A stretch of 64,000 nt of DNA. It comes from Dendrophyllia cribrosa (Eukaryota > Cnidaria > Anthozoa > Scleractinia > Dendrophylliidae). The notes under the pieces are model-generated. The model was not told where the DNA came from and did no database searches. It saw nothing but the letters and a program-made list of their open reading frames with translations. The stretch is from NCBI GenBank assembly GCA_024195265.1, contig JAJLRJ010000013.1, positions 9,832,832 through 9,896,831 on the forward strand, read 5' to 3'. The position numbers and the translations under genes were made by a program. Positions 53,597 through 64,000 of the stretch are shown one piece after another; position 1 is the stretch's first letter, and the number at the start of each line of letters is the position of its first letter.

Positions 53597-53833
53597 GTGA
53601 AAGATTTCTGTCCTTTACTGACGAAGATGTCGAAAGATTCGTCGAAGGTGAAGCAAACAAAAAAAGCTCAAAGAAAAACGAACAGTGACATAGGATTGGT
53701 GAAGTCGTTTCTGTTAAACGAAAACGAAACAAGAAAGCTCGAAGACATTCCACCGCCAGAATTAGACGCTTACCTTAGCAGATTTCTTTTATCTGTAAGA
53801 AAAAAGTCAGGACGATTCAAATTGAAATTGTAA
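53597..53833 (+). pseudogene. DUF3504/Crypton-type recombinase N-terminal fragment
   Basis: The ORF contains LVKSFLLNENETRKLEDIPP, PELDAYLSRFLLSVRKKSG, the family's opening block (compare INPQELDRYLADFIRSLRRK at 19690). Similarity stops at KKSG. The sequence then runs to gtaagt at 53830, which could be a real donor. A Harbinger-like element begins 15-20 bp later. No downstream exon was found, so this is a fragment or a first exon. Confidence 0.65.
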
Positions 53834-54256
53834 GTTACTGTGTTTAAGGGTGCGTTTCTCTTGGAAAATCCGAATCCAGATTTTTTAATCCCAAAACAGA
53901 TTTTACGTTTCTTTACAACAATTCAAAAAACGGGTCATAAATCCATATGATCCATGTCGGAAAAGGATTTTTCGGATCCAATCCAAAACCGGATACCTTG
54001 GATTCATGATCCGGAGCGTTTCTTTTACTCGGATCCGAAAAACCTACGCATAGCCAGCGGTAACTCGGGACAATAAATATTCTTACATGGCGCCCAAGCT
54101 TGTCTTTAGTCCATTTTTGCCGCCATTATGGGATCTTTTGGACACCGATGCATGGACGAAGGTGAGATATAATATTAACAACCAGCTTTATAAATTTTAT
54201 AAGTACTTAGGTGTAAATAATTTTTGATATTTTTTCGCAGCACAAAGTGATCTTTC

Positions 54257-55138
54257 ATGCTGCTGGTACACAACTGCGCCGCCGGCGCCTTTTGCGACTC
54301 TTTTGCCTTCGCCCCGCAAGACTCAACTTATCCAATGCCTTTTGCCTTGCGACAGCCTTCGCTCGCTGTTAGCTCAAGTCCATGTCCAGGACCATCCTCT
54401 TCAGCGAGTGAAATATCTGAATTGTCAGAGGTTTCAGAAACTGAACAAAAGGCTCGCTGGTCGCGATCCGAAGTGCTTCAACTGCTAGACCTCTATAGTC
54501 AGAAGAGAGGAAAGTTTAAGGACGTAAACGTAAAGAATAAGACGGTTTGGGAAGAAAATAGCCGGGATCGAAACAATAGTGGAGTTTCTTGCACCGCGAA
54601 AGGAAGATAAAAAACTTAAAGAGGAGTTATGTGTCATGCGTCGATCAAAACAAAAAGAGTGGCAACGGAAGAATGAGAAAATGCGTTTATTACGACGAGC
54701 TGCATGATATTTACTCGAAGGATGATTCCATAGAGCCACAGGCACTATGTAGTTATGTCGATGGGCTTATTGCGAGAGAGAAAAAGCAAACGATTCAAAT
54801 GGCTGACGTGGCAAGTGACGATGAACATGCTTCTCCACAGAAGAAGAAGAAGAAGAAGAAGAAGAAGAAGAAGAAGAAGAAGAAGAAGAAGAAGAAGAAG
54901 AAGAAGAAGAAGAAGAAGAAGAAGAAGAAGAAGAAGAAGAAGAAGAAGAAGAAGAAGAAGAAGAAAAAAAAAGTCCAGTAAAGAGAAAGAACAGCGGAGA
55001 TGACTTGGTTGTCATGTTCAAAGAATCAAAGAATTTGCAGCAGACAGGAAGGAAGAAGAGGAGGAAAGAGCAAGGAAGCTAGATGAAATGCACAAAGAAA
55101 GAATGGATTTTATGAACAGGTTTTTAAATGTTTTTTGA
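54257..55138 (+). pseudogene. Myb/SANT-like DNA-binding protein of Harbinger type
   Basis: The ORF from 54257 reads ARWSRSEVLQLLDLYSQKRG and KFKDVNVKNKTVWEE. After a frameshift near 54590 it continues IKNLKRSYVSCVDQNKKSGN and MRKCVYYDELHDIYSKDDSI, a trihelix/Myb-type DNA-binding domain ending in the usual YYDEL. A run of about 40 Lys codons follows (54841-54969). PIF/Harbinger elements encode such a protein as the partner that brings the transposase to the ends. The frameshift suggests it is dead, though an assembly error is possible. Confidence 0.7.
54841..54969 (+). repeat. (AAG)n expansion in coding sequence
   Basis: About 41 consecutive AAG triplets follow CASPQ-like coding, giving poly-Lys in frame 1 and poly-Arg or poly-Ser in the other frames. 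Confidence 0.95.
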
Positions 55139-56089
55139 AAAAGTGAACACAAAATAATTGACCTTTCAATGTTCGACACTGAAGGACCTTTAAAGGCAAA
55201 ATTATAAAAACAACACTTTTTAATTACTCTTCCACAAAGAATTTGAAAGATAACATGTTGATCTCTGATATTCGCATTTACTTAACTTTTCAACGTCGCA
55301 TAATTGCAGTTGTTATGACCAGAATGGGTACTCCAAAATTAAATTTTCCATTTAACTTTTGTATTTCTGTGGCTGTATTAAAAAACAATTACACCCTCTA
55401 CGGTCTTACTAGTTATACCTAGCTTTTCCTTGTTATTATTATTGTTGATTCACTGTAGTTTCAGACAAAATGTCAATGAATAAAATGTTTAATTTTTATA
55501 GGTTGTCTTGTGGCAAATGGGACATGTACCTGAGGACCCCACCCAAGCTTTGAAATGCAAAAATGGGCGGCCCCCATCTTCCCTTAGGGTGAATTGCATG
55601 TGGTAGGGCTCCACGAAGGACAAATACAGTATACCGTGACATACGAAAATGACTACGGAAGTCTTCTGTACGATAACACGGTATTACACTTTTGAAGTAA
55701 AGCTCTAACCCTTTTCTTTATTCCCTTTTTTTTTGCCAACAAGGCAAAAAAGATCAATAAACATGCAGCATTGTTGGCGGCCATTTTTAAATTTTCTCCG
55801 TGATACCGCTGTCGTTGCGGGCTCGTTTTTGGGAAATAATCCTTTCTTGGATTATTGTTTCTTTTGTAACGAAAAATCCAAATGATCCGGATTTTTGATC
55901 CGAGCTTGGATTTTCAAAAGAAACGCACCCTAAGTCTTCATTTTCAAATCGTTTGTTTAATATTGAACTTCATCATCTTTTGCCTTTATGCTTGTTATTC
56001 ATCACGTTTATATTATGAAGTAAAATTGATTCAGAAATTAATACTGTAAAAATTTTTGTGTTTATATAATAAACACAATAATACATGGT

Positions 56090-56225
56090 TGCTTATAGAT
56101 ATGAAATTTTTCTTCTCGTGTTCAACTCGAAATCTCACTCGTTCGCGGCGCTCACTCGTGAGATATCGAGTTGAGCACTCGAAGAGAAATTTCATATCTA
56201 CGCGCGCCCATGTATTATTCTCTCT
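56090..56225. repeat. Foldback gatatgaaatttttcttctc
   Basis: The segment atatgaaatttttcttctcg+tgttcaactcgaaatctcac pairs with gtgagatatcgagttgagca+ctcgaagagaaatttcatat around a ttcgcggcg centre. A related single arm is at 19030-19110. Confidence 0.8.
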
Positions 56226-56574
56226 GTATAGTATTTTAATTATTATTATTTTGCAAGTGAAACGGGGAAATAATAGGTGCGGTTACACGGGGCACTTTTA
56301 CCGTGATATAAAATGACTCTTTCACCACAGGAAACTGCATTTAGTGAGTGTGACCGACATTTACCGAGGTAAATTTCCCATGGTAAATATCCATGGATAC
56401 ATAAAAAAGATCACACGAAGCGCCCATGACATTTAACGTGGTAAGTTGCAATGGTGTTTTGATCGGCCCAACGTACAAGAGCCAATCACGATGCTTCGTT
56501 TGACGTTTACACATTAATTATCACATTCATAATTTCACGGGCTTAATAGCCCTCACAATTGGCCAAGCTCCCAT

Positions 56575-56655
56575 CTGCACTTGTATCTCATGATCAGTGG
56601 TAGAGCATTTGCACCAGAATCGAAAAGGTCATGGGTTGGAATCTCATCGAGGCCT
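56575..56655 (+). repeat. Decayed tRNA-like SINE head
   Basis: tctcatgatcagtggtagag and gggttggaatctcatcgagg resemble A and B boxes but are degenerate. Not a functional tRNA. Confidence 0.45.
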
Positions 56656-56735
56656 GAAATCTAACTGCGATGATCACATTCTCTTCAATTCTTTCTACCA
56701 CAGTTTATATGAATTTATTTTTATACACACGTAAT

Positions 56736-56830
56736 TAAAGAAACGTTGTAAAAACAAAAAGCATAAATTAAACCATAAACGATATGACACAATGGAATTC
56801 TGGAAACAAGGTAAATAAGGCTTGTCAACC
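56736..56830. repeat. Left-end fragment of the GTTGTCGG family
   Basis: gtaattaaagaaacgttgta and caatggaattctggaaacaa+ggtaaataaggcttgt match 24720-24805, but the ttgtcggg box is broken. Confidence 0.65.
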
Positions 56831-57221
56831 GATTCCATTTATTGATGTTTAAGAGCAAATCCATGCAAAAACATTACACGGCAAGGTTAAAAAACTAAAA
56901 TTCGCTCTTATTTTGCATACAGGTAGCCTTTAGTAAGTATACATTGCTGTGTATTTTTTTTCTTGAAAAACGTATTTGTTTCTGGGATGAACGAAAACAT
57001 TAGTTTTCAGCCCGGGGTTCGATTTGGCGACACCAAACAGGCTATGTATGGCAATACCGCTGGCCATAATGTGCGCAGTTATTGAGTTTGTATGTTAGCC
57101 AATGAGAATAAACCACATGGTTGAGTGTTTGTGATCCAACATGGCGTTTGTGTGGTAAAACATAACATGGTGTCTGTGTAGTGGGATTCCGAGCCACCAA
57201 GACAACGCGAACCGGATCAAA

Positions 57222-58855
57222 ATGGCAGAAGGATACGCCAATTCATCGTATCACTGGCCAAACATTAACTGGGCTGCTTCTGATTTGAGTAAAGAGTGGG
57301 AAAGGTTCTATCAACACTGTGAATTCGCCTTCGGAGGACCGCTCAGCAAATGCTCCGAGAAGGAGAAGATATGCAACCTCATGAGTTTCGTCGGCGACAA
57401 GGGCCGGGAAATCTACCTCACCTTTCAGTGGCACACTATGCAAATTGGAACGGGCGAAACCAGGCAAAATGTCAGTGAAAGAGATGTACTCGAACGGGTC
57501 ACCGGTAAATTTAAGACCAACTACCGGGTGAAACCTTTGACTCTTTTGTCACCGATCTGAAGCTACTAGCCCGTGGATTGGACATCACTGAAACGAAGAA
57601 GTTAATTCGCTTGCAAGTCTCTGGACGAACGAGTGAGACAACGTTGTTTAGAGAAAAGCAAAAACCTCACCCTCGACACAGCCATTAGCATTGGTCGAAT
57701 GTTCGAAGCAACCAAGGATGGAATGCAAGTTATGGCAGGGGATAGACCCCAAAGTAGAAGTCAACAAAGTGACAAGGAGTAATGGTTCATCTAAGAGACG
57801 AGGAAATCAAAGGAAACAAAGCAAATCAACGGGGAACAATGACAAGTCATCAAGATGCACAAGGTGTGGATATGACAGTCACAAGCCCCAAGAGAAATGT
57901 CCAGCCAAACACGAGTCATGCAAAATATGTAAGAAAATAGGACATTTTGCCCAAGTGTGCAGAAGCCAAAAGAACAAAATCAATTTGTTAACTGAGGTGG
58001 GCGATCTCAGTGAAGATTACTCCAGTGATGAAGAAGGAGGCAACACCAATGAACACCTGTTACATGTAGCAAGTCTAGAGATGAATGGTGTGAGTAGTGA
58101 ACAAAACACCAGTGGAATTGATGAATGGTGGGAGACTTTGCAAGTAGGCAACGGTACCCTGCAGTGCCAACTTGACACTGGTGCCTATGCAAGCGTCATA
58201 AACACCACTCAGCTGAAACGAGTAGCACCTGGCGCCCAGATCAAGGAAACCAACCAAACCTTAGTGTCGTACAGTCAGCACCGAATCACACCGAAAGGGT
58301 GTGCTACCTTCCTGTACGATACAAGAACATGGAAGCAAATGTGAAATTCTATGTCATCGACAGTAAACAGAAACCCATACTCTCAGGTGAAGTTTGTCAA
58401 ACCCTCAACTTGGTCCAACGAGTACACAAGCTAGACTCTTGTCTAAGGGAGCTCCTCGACCAACACCCAGACCTGGAGAAAGCGTCGGGAACCATGCCTG
58501 GAACATATTCCATTAAAATTGACCCAACTGCAGAACCCGTAGTGCATGGTCCTCGCAGACAAGCTGCTCCACTCCTTCCCAAGATCACGGCCAAACTCCA
58601 AGAAATGGAGGAAGAAGGGCACCTCGCCAAAGTGACTCATCCTACCGACTGGGTAAACTCTATGGTGGTATCGCGTCGAGGTGAAAAGATCAGGATCTGT
58701 CTAGACCCATCTGACCTCAACAAAGCAGTCAAGCGGGAGCACTATCCAATACCTACAGTAGAAGAGATCGTAGCAAAGATTCCAAATGCCAAAGTCTTCA
58801 CAGTCCTTGATGCCAAAAGTGGGTACCTCCAATTGAAACTAGACTACGTTTATCC
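57222..58855 (+). pseudogene. Truncated Gypsy-type retrotransposon (gag, protease, partial RT)
   Basis: Gag begins MAEGYANSSYHWPNINWAAS and shifts frame near 57540. A CCHC-like zinc knuckle (CTRCGYDSHKPQEKCPAK, CKICKKIGHFAQVC) follows, then an aspartic protease site CQLDTGAYASVI. After another frameshift near 58300 the RT begins (MPGTYSIKIDPTAEPVVHGP, DWVNSMVVSRRGEKIRICLD, FTVLDAKSGYLQLKLD). It stops at about 58847, before the catalytic YxDD, where unrelated sequence begins. No LTRs were identified. A primer-site-like tggtgtctgtgtagtgggat at 57169 lies where a binding site would be expected. Confidence 0.85.
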
Positions 58856-59570
58856 GAAAAATCTTGCGAAATTTCACGTTGAATGTTGCGTGACTTAAAC
58901 GTCGAAATTTCTCATTTCCGGTTCCGGTATTGGTACATGTACTGAGGAGTATGATTTCAGAATCGGAGAAATAACCGAAATGAAATCAAGACAAATATAC
59001 TATTTATATGTCGGAAAAATCTGAGACCTTTCGGAGTACACAGCACGGCAGGATTTTGCCCGATTCCACGGCGATAGCGTGAATTTGTTTGATGACGGCC
59101 CGACGTTTTTGCCTGCGTGACATATCTCGCGACATAGCCGTTTTCAACAGTGGCTGAATTAATTCATGAAACTGAGGTACTAGGCTAAGACGAGGTGCCA
59201 CGGGATAAGGAGACGCACTATAATCTATGATTACTACTAGTTATATAAATACTTGCGACTTTCGCTTTTGCCAGCGTGTTTTCAGGTTTCAAATTACCGT
59301 TTTGACATATGCAAATTCGGTGCACTTTTCCCACTTTCCCAAGGGACCGCCAAGCACTTATCTTTACCGACAACTACAACAAACTTCAAAGGATTTTTTT
59401 TTCTGCTACCAAACTTTCCCTACCGTCTTCATACACAGAGTAAATTCAGGTTTCACTGTACACAATAACCCTTAATTTGACAATATGCATCTATCCCAAT
59501 AACCAAAAATTAAAATCCCCCCTTTCAACTGCCGAACGCATTACCCTAATATCCTATTACTCCTAGTTTA

Positions 59571-59662
59571 ATTGACAGTTTGCTTCGAGCAAGTTGGAAT
59601 TTACGCGAGCAAGTTGCAACTTTTGCGAGCAAGTTCCTATTTCAAACTTGTTGTCAGTTGCA
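59571..59662 (+). repeat. gagcaagtt repeat, copy 1
   Basis: ttgacagtttgcttcgagca+agttggaattt continues with three spaced gcgagcaagtt units. The complement occurs at 62423-62516, 2.8 kb away, with about 90% identity. Confidence 0.8.
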
Positions 59663-59999
59663 AATTGGGAATTTTGTAAAAACACGTCCTTTTTACTCAT
59701 GCGCGTAGCGGCATGAGTTATAAAATGGGCTTCGTTTTTCTTTTTATTATTATTTTTTTTTGTGTCACGATTTTGCATGCAAATTTATTCACGCATATTT
59801 TAAATTGTGCATTTCCGGTTCACAGCTTTGCTTTTTACACTTCCGGTTTACTGACTTCCGGCTACTCTCACTTCCGGCAAAACATCGTTACTGAAGTGTC
59901 ACGACAGCGTCTCCTACAACCCTACTCACATTAGTAATGTTCACGTCAGGTATATATTATTTTCACAAGAATGACTGGCTTCATTGTGGTACAGCCTTC

Positions 60000-61940
60000 A
60001 TTTATAAAACATTCAATAGTAACGTGGTTTGCAGGTACGATGACTGAATGAAAAAAGTAACTCTTCTCCATGTCGGACGTCTTCTTATCTTGTTTAAATT
60101 ATTAAAATATAAATTGCTTCTTTTCTTATGGTACATTGAAGTATAAGACAAATGTTTGATACGCATGCGCATGACAAACATTTTCCGTCATTTGGTCTTA
60201 TTGGTGTATAAGTCAGTCCTGTATTTCTCCCATAGAGGTGAACGTTGCTTTTATACACAGCATACAACTTGAGGCCGAATTTGTTGCGATTCTGAAAAAA
60301 CTAAGAGCTATTTTTAATCAGAGTTCTTCCGAGGCAAAAATGCCAAACATCGATCTCTCGCACTGATAAGCATATTGTCAATTTATTTCCCGTTTTACTG
60401 CCGATTCTTTGCAATGTCTGTATCGAAGCAGTCCTCGCTGCCTGTGGTGAGTAATTTCAAGACTTTTTTCAAGAAAGAACAATAGAAACACACGGCAAAA
60501 CAGCGTCGTTACCTCAGTCCATCAGATTTAATAAAAAATTTGGACTTTGGGACTGGACTTCTGTGGATTATGGACTGGGGAATGCGTGTCATATTAATGT
60601 CGATTTTTACTGACTTCATTACTTTTTGTGGTCACTAGGTTACTAGTAACCACTATGTTGTCACCTGTGTAAGTAAGTACGACTTTCCGAAGCGCGAAGT
60701 TGTGCCAAGTTCACCCGATTACTGTACGATGAGACAGTTCTGATAGCTTCGGATTAGACGACTCGATTGTCAAGGAAGTTCTGTTTGCATGTGCGCGCTT
60801 TGGATCCGTGGGAAAGGTAAACGGAGCTTTCTCGTTCTTTTTACTACTTTACCAAGCACAGCTTTCACCAAATGTGGCCAAGTATTGTTTTCAAAGATTA
60901 TTTTAGGTGCTTTCGTGGTTTGGAAAAAGGTTTTAGTGAAAAATCGAGCTCTGAATCGAAGTGTTTGTTTGCAGACCATGAGCTATCCGAACTCATGATT
61001 CAAACGCCGCCAGCATTTTATTTCTGTACCTTTGACCATTCAGAACTGTTTTTTTTTATTAGCGAAAGCATTATGCGAATCATTTTTCCGGATAAGATTG
61101 GCATTCTATTACACAGGAAAAGTCGGCGATTTTAGAAAGCATAATAAAAATAGGTTGCTGAATTGAATTATTTTGTGATGTTTATTATATTTTCGCAGAC
61201 GCTAGCCGGTTCCTCGCAGTAATTAGGATACAATAAATCGCCAAGACTTCTAGAAGCAGCAAATCACTGAATTCTGAAAGGTGTTTGACTCTTTTAATCA
61301 AAGGAAAGACATTTTCATTCAAGGAAATATGAGTTTCATTCAAAAGTTTCGACCTTTTATAGAAAATATATTTTGGATTCAGTGGCCATATAAAAAATTG
61401 AAAAACAGCTTGCTATCAAATTACATTTTACATAAAATTTGCATAAAGCAAAATTGTGTATTTGCGACAACACTTTGAAGAAACTGTGAAGCCTGGAAAA
61501 AACTTATTATAGATGACAAAATCAAAGCATTTTTTTTAAAGAACCAGCCTTAAGTTATGGAAACATTTCATTTCCATTTGGTCTTAAAATCACGGAAAGA
61601 TTTTAGTGAATGCGTCACGCAACGTTTATTTACAAAATGTTTGACCAATTCATAGCAATTCTCACCAAAGATTTGAAAACTTTAAAAAAATCCCGGATCT
61701 CCTGAATGCGATTTCCTGTTTATTTAGAGCCTACAAAAAGTTTATGGCAATCCGGGCAGGAGGGGGTATCTGGGTTAAAAATCAAGGTGCGACGGTTGGT
61801 CGGCCTGGCCGGGAAATCCGGGCGGGGGAGGGGTAAAGAAACATTGCATCCGTCGGGGTGGGGGGATTTTTTCTGGAATAAACCATTTTACACCGGTTGC
61901 ATGCGATTTAGTAACACAGAAAAAACTATTGGTAACTTCA
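60000..61940. other. No gene recognised
   Basis: Intron sequence. A short ATG frame at 60415 (MSVSKQSSLPV) ends at a donor-like gtgagt but has no support. The rest is AT-rich with unsupported ORFs. Confidence 0.45.
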
Positions 61941-61941
61941 A

Positions 61942-62101
61942 ATGAATGGGGTTAGTTTCTAGAGAAACTGTGGTGCTGCGTCGGTGGGGGGATGAAACAC
62001 GAGAATTTAGTTTTATCGACTGAGTCGATAAGGTAAATTGACCACCGTAAAAAGATTCAAATAGCTGACGTTTCGAGCGCTAGCCCTTCGTCGGAGCGAA
62101 G
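61942..62101 (-). repeat. Dispersed repeat with hammerhead-like motif, copy 2
   Basis: The complement matches 40085-40243 closely, including tttatcgactgagtcgataa and the gaaacgtcagc core. The CyGACGA box is again CCGACGA. Confidence 0.8.
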
Positions 62102-62178
62102 TTATTGGTAACTTCAATCAACGCGTCTTAGAGTCTCGCGCGCATGAGTATAGGCTAAGTGTAGCCTCTTGTTTAATT

Positions 62179-62425
62179 ATGACTCACGCACATCGCAATA
62201 ATACCACCTCGGTTGAGAAAAGAGAGAGAATAATGGTCGTCTGGTGTAAAACAAGAACAAATCGCAGGCATTGTTGGATTATCAAAGCAAACTGTATCCA
62301 ATATTGTAAACAGATTTTTCCGGTAAACCTGGCTGGAAGGAACGAACAGTTTTTACTCCTGACATTGTAGAGTTTGTGGAATACTGCAAGGTAACCAAAC
62401 CAAGTACTTTCAATTCAGAAATCCG
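62179..62425 (+). pseudogene. HTH transposase-like fragment
   Basis: In two frames the strand encodes NTTSVEKRERIMVVW, then QEQIAGIVGLSKQTVSNIVN (a helix-turn-helix) and FTPDIVEFVEYCKVTKPSTF. This resembles the paired-like HTH head of Tc1/ISL2EU-type transposases. It is interrupted at 62423 by the gagcaagtt repeat and contains frameshifts. Confidence 0.55.
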
Positions 62426-62516
62426 GCAACTGACAGCAAGTTTTTAATAGGAACTTGCTCGCGAAAGTTGCAACTTGCTCGCACAAATTCCAACTTGCTC
62501 GAAGCAAACTGTCAAT
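62423..62516 (-). mobile_element. gagcaagtt repeat, copy 2, inserted in HTH fragment
   Basis: The inverse of 59571-59662. The coding of the HTH fragment stops at its edge (cggcaactgacagcaag). It could be a small MITE, or the right terminal repeat of a 2.9-kb element 59571-62516. Confidence 0.65.
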
Positions 62517-63369
62517 CAAAATACCAATGTTGCGGCGGAAGTTTGCAAAGTTGCCCGCAAAAGAACATCCGGTTTGACTGTAAGTGTTTTTGTTGTTGGT
62601 CACGCATACACAAGGTGGCGTGATTTTATGTCTTTCGTTCACGATTTTCAACAAATTCTTAAAAATCTCAAATTCATTTCCCCAGACTAAACTTTACATA
62701 TTTTGAAAGATCGTCAATTTTAGTATTGTCATTCGTAATATTACGAAATTCTGAACAAAGGCATATGCTCAAAATCATTGTTGTTTTTCGCCTACCGTTT
62801 AACGAAGCACGGGAGAGCCATAAGCGTTTGGCTTCCCTTGAATACTTAGATTAATCCAATTTTTATGAAATCATGGTGTTTAGACTATGACAAGTTATAC
62901 AACAAATTGGAACTATGAAAGCTTTTTCTAGCGCAGTAGTTTTGATACGCGAGTCGAGTGAATTATGACTTATTTCAACCCTTTTTGCATGTGTTTGGGA
63001 TTGCCAAATTGTGCACTGAGATGATAACGACTTTCTTCGTTTTTCTCGGAAACCAATAGATATTTCAGGGAAAAAACTACATGGCATTCATATACTTACT
63101 ATAGACTATCTATATGCAAAAGAGAAGCGAATTTGATTTTTTCAGCTTTGCCGAAGATTTAAGCCGGATTTTGTTTGATTCTTGCACGGATCTGCTCTTA
63201 AAATCTATTCCTTTCTGAGAAAGTTCTTATTATATGTATATATATATATTATTTTTATCATTGCTATTACTTACGTTGACCGAAAAGGCGATGTTAACTT
63301 TGTTTTTGGATGTTTGTTTAATAGTTTTACGTAAGTGTTCGTTGTTGTCATTTTTGTTTTTGTTTTTAG

Positions 63370-63790
63370 ACACGTTCTATACTATGAGCTCGGACAAGTT
63401 TTTGCTCTTTTCTGACGCGAGTACTGCGGAAATTTACAAGGTCCTACTGGCTGTACCAGAGTTCCCCTGCATCCCTCTGGAAATCAAATCCAACATATCC
63501 GCGCCATTTATTGTTGATTATGATCCCACTGGTGGGAAAGTTTACTGGACTGATGTAGCTTTGAAACAACTGGCAAGAGCATATCTCGATGGCTCTGCAT
63601 TAGAAGTCATAGCGCAACATAATTTGAAACGTCCCATTGGTATGGCAGTCGATTGGATTAGTAGGAACATTTATTGGGCTGATGCTCAGACTAACAAAAT
63701 AGAGGTGTCGCATTTGGATAGATCATTCAGAATGAGCCTTTTAAGAAACCTCAACCTACCGAGAGCTATAATACTTGATGCAGCAGCAAG
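63370..63790 (+). CDS. LRP-like receptor exon: propeller 3, first half
   Basis: The exon lies between tttgtttttag| and |gtaagt. With the G from the EGF exon it reads DTFYTMSSDKFLLFSDASTA, then DYDPTGGKVYWTDVALKQLA, ISRNIYWADAQTNKIEVSHL and NLPRAIILDAAAR. YWTD motifs are intact. It ends in phase 2, as do the first-half exons at 22590 and 44929, so the next exon should start with one base followed by a YWTDWG block beyond the window. Confidence 0.92.
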
Positions 63791-64000
63791 GTAAGTAATG
63801 ATTTTAAAGTTCATATTACAGTTAATACTGTGATAGGAATACAGTATTTAAACACTGTACGGTTATATCATTAGTTCTTTCATAACATATTTTTTTGCTA
63901 CCTCGACGTGTTTTTGCGTAGTGATACCTGCATGTCTCCCTGCAAAATTTTCTAATTAAAGAACCCTCGCATTTCGTTAGTTGAAAATGAATGAATGCAT
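63791..64000. other. Start of the next LRP intron
   Basis: It follows the gtaagt donor. AT-rich, nothing else visible before the window ends. Confidence 0.7.

Larger units (their letters stand above)
53848..55930 (+). mobile_element. Harbinger-like element, 2083 bp, TAA target
   Basis: The ends GGGTGCGTTTCTCTTGGAAA and ttttcaaaagaaacgcaccc are inverted, with TAA at 53845-53847 and 55931-55933. Near the left end, nccggatccgga-like motifs recur (ggatccaatccaaaaccgga, gatccggagcg). It carries a Myb/SANT-type ORF but no DDE nuclease, as expected for a deletion derivative of a two-gene PIF/Harbinger element. Confidence 0.85.

Noticed and set aside
57000..57168. 5' LTR of the Gypsy element
   Set aside because: A primer-site-like sequence at 57169 is present, but no matching 3' LTR exists because the element is truncated at about 58850.

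Overview
The window looks like nuclear DNA of an anthozoan cnidarian, most likely a stony coral. This is inferred from the AT-rich sequence, short canonical introns, LRP-type receptor exons and a dense load of metazoan transposons. Nothing prokaryotic is present. 

The host gene is a plus-strand LDL-receptor-related (LRP5/6- or LRP4-like) receptor. Seven exons are visible at 22590-22983, 25662-26095, 26422-26547, 44929-45334, 50070-50464, 53018-53146 and 63370-63790. All have GT/AG borders and compatible phases. They encode YWTD propeller 1, EGF, propeller 2, EGF and the first part of propeller 3. The signal-peptide exon lies upstream and was not found, and the gene runs off the right edge. 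A separate intronless C2H2 zinc-finger gene (24 fingers, 745 aa) lies at 1394-3631. 

Almost everything else is mobile DNA. The 18.4-kb intron 26548-44928 holds the most unusual object: two long intact convergent ORFs, a zinc finger/tyrosine recombinase/Myb protein (29623-31362, +) and an 806-aa superfamily 3 helicase (31570-33990, -). The helicase ends in an NLS and a PIP-box-like motif. A cluster of 26 GTTCC/GGAAC pentamers (28756-29190) and a short minisatellite (29414-29556) precede the recombinase ORF. I read this as a candidate YR + SF3 mobile element or an integrated replicon. 

Around it are a rearranged Penelope-like element, five fragments of CR1/L2-type LINEs, a Mutator-like element carrying a RecQ-like helicase fragment, a truncated Gypsy element, and three fragments of Crypton-type DUF3504 recombinases. 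There is also a 2.1-kb Harbinger-like element with a Myb/SANT ORF, and more than 20 MITE-like or foldback elements. Many have readable target duplications (TA, TTAA, TTA/TAA, 7-9 bp), and in three cases an empty site or matching flank inside the window confirms the insertion. 

Right to left, stretches without recognisable genes (for example 60000-61900, 46410-47690, 42060-43120 and 6570-8750) look like ordinary intergenic or intronic sequence with small repeats.
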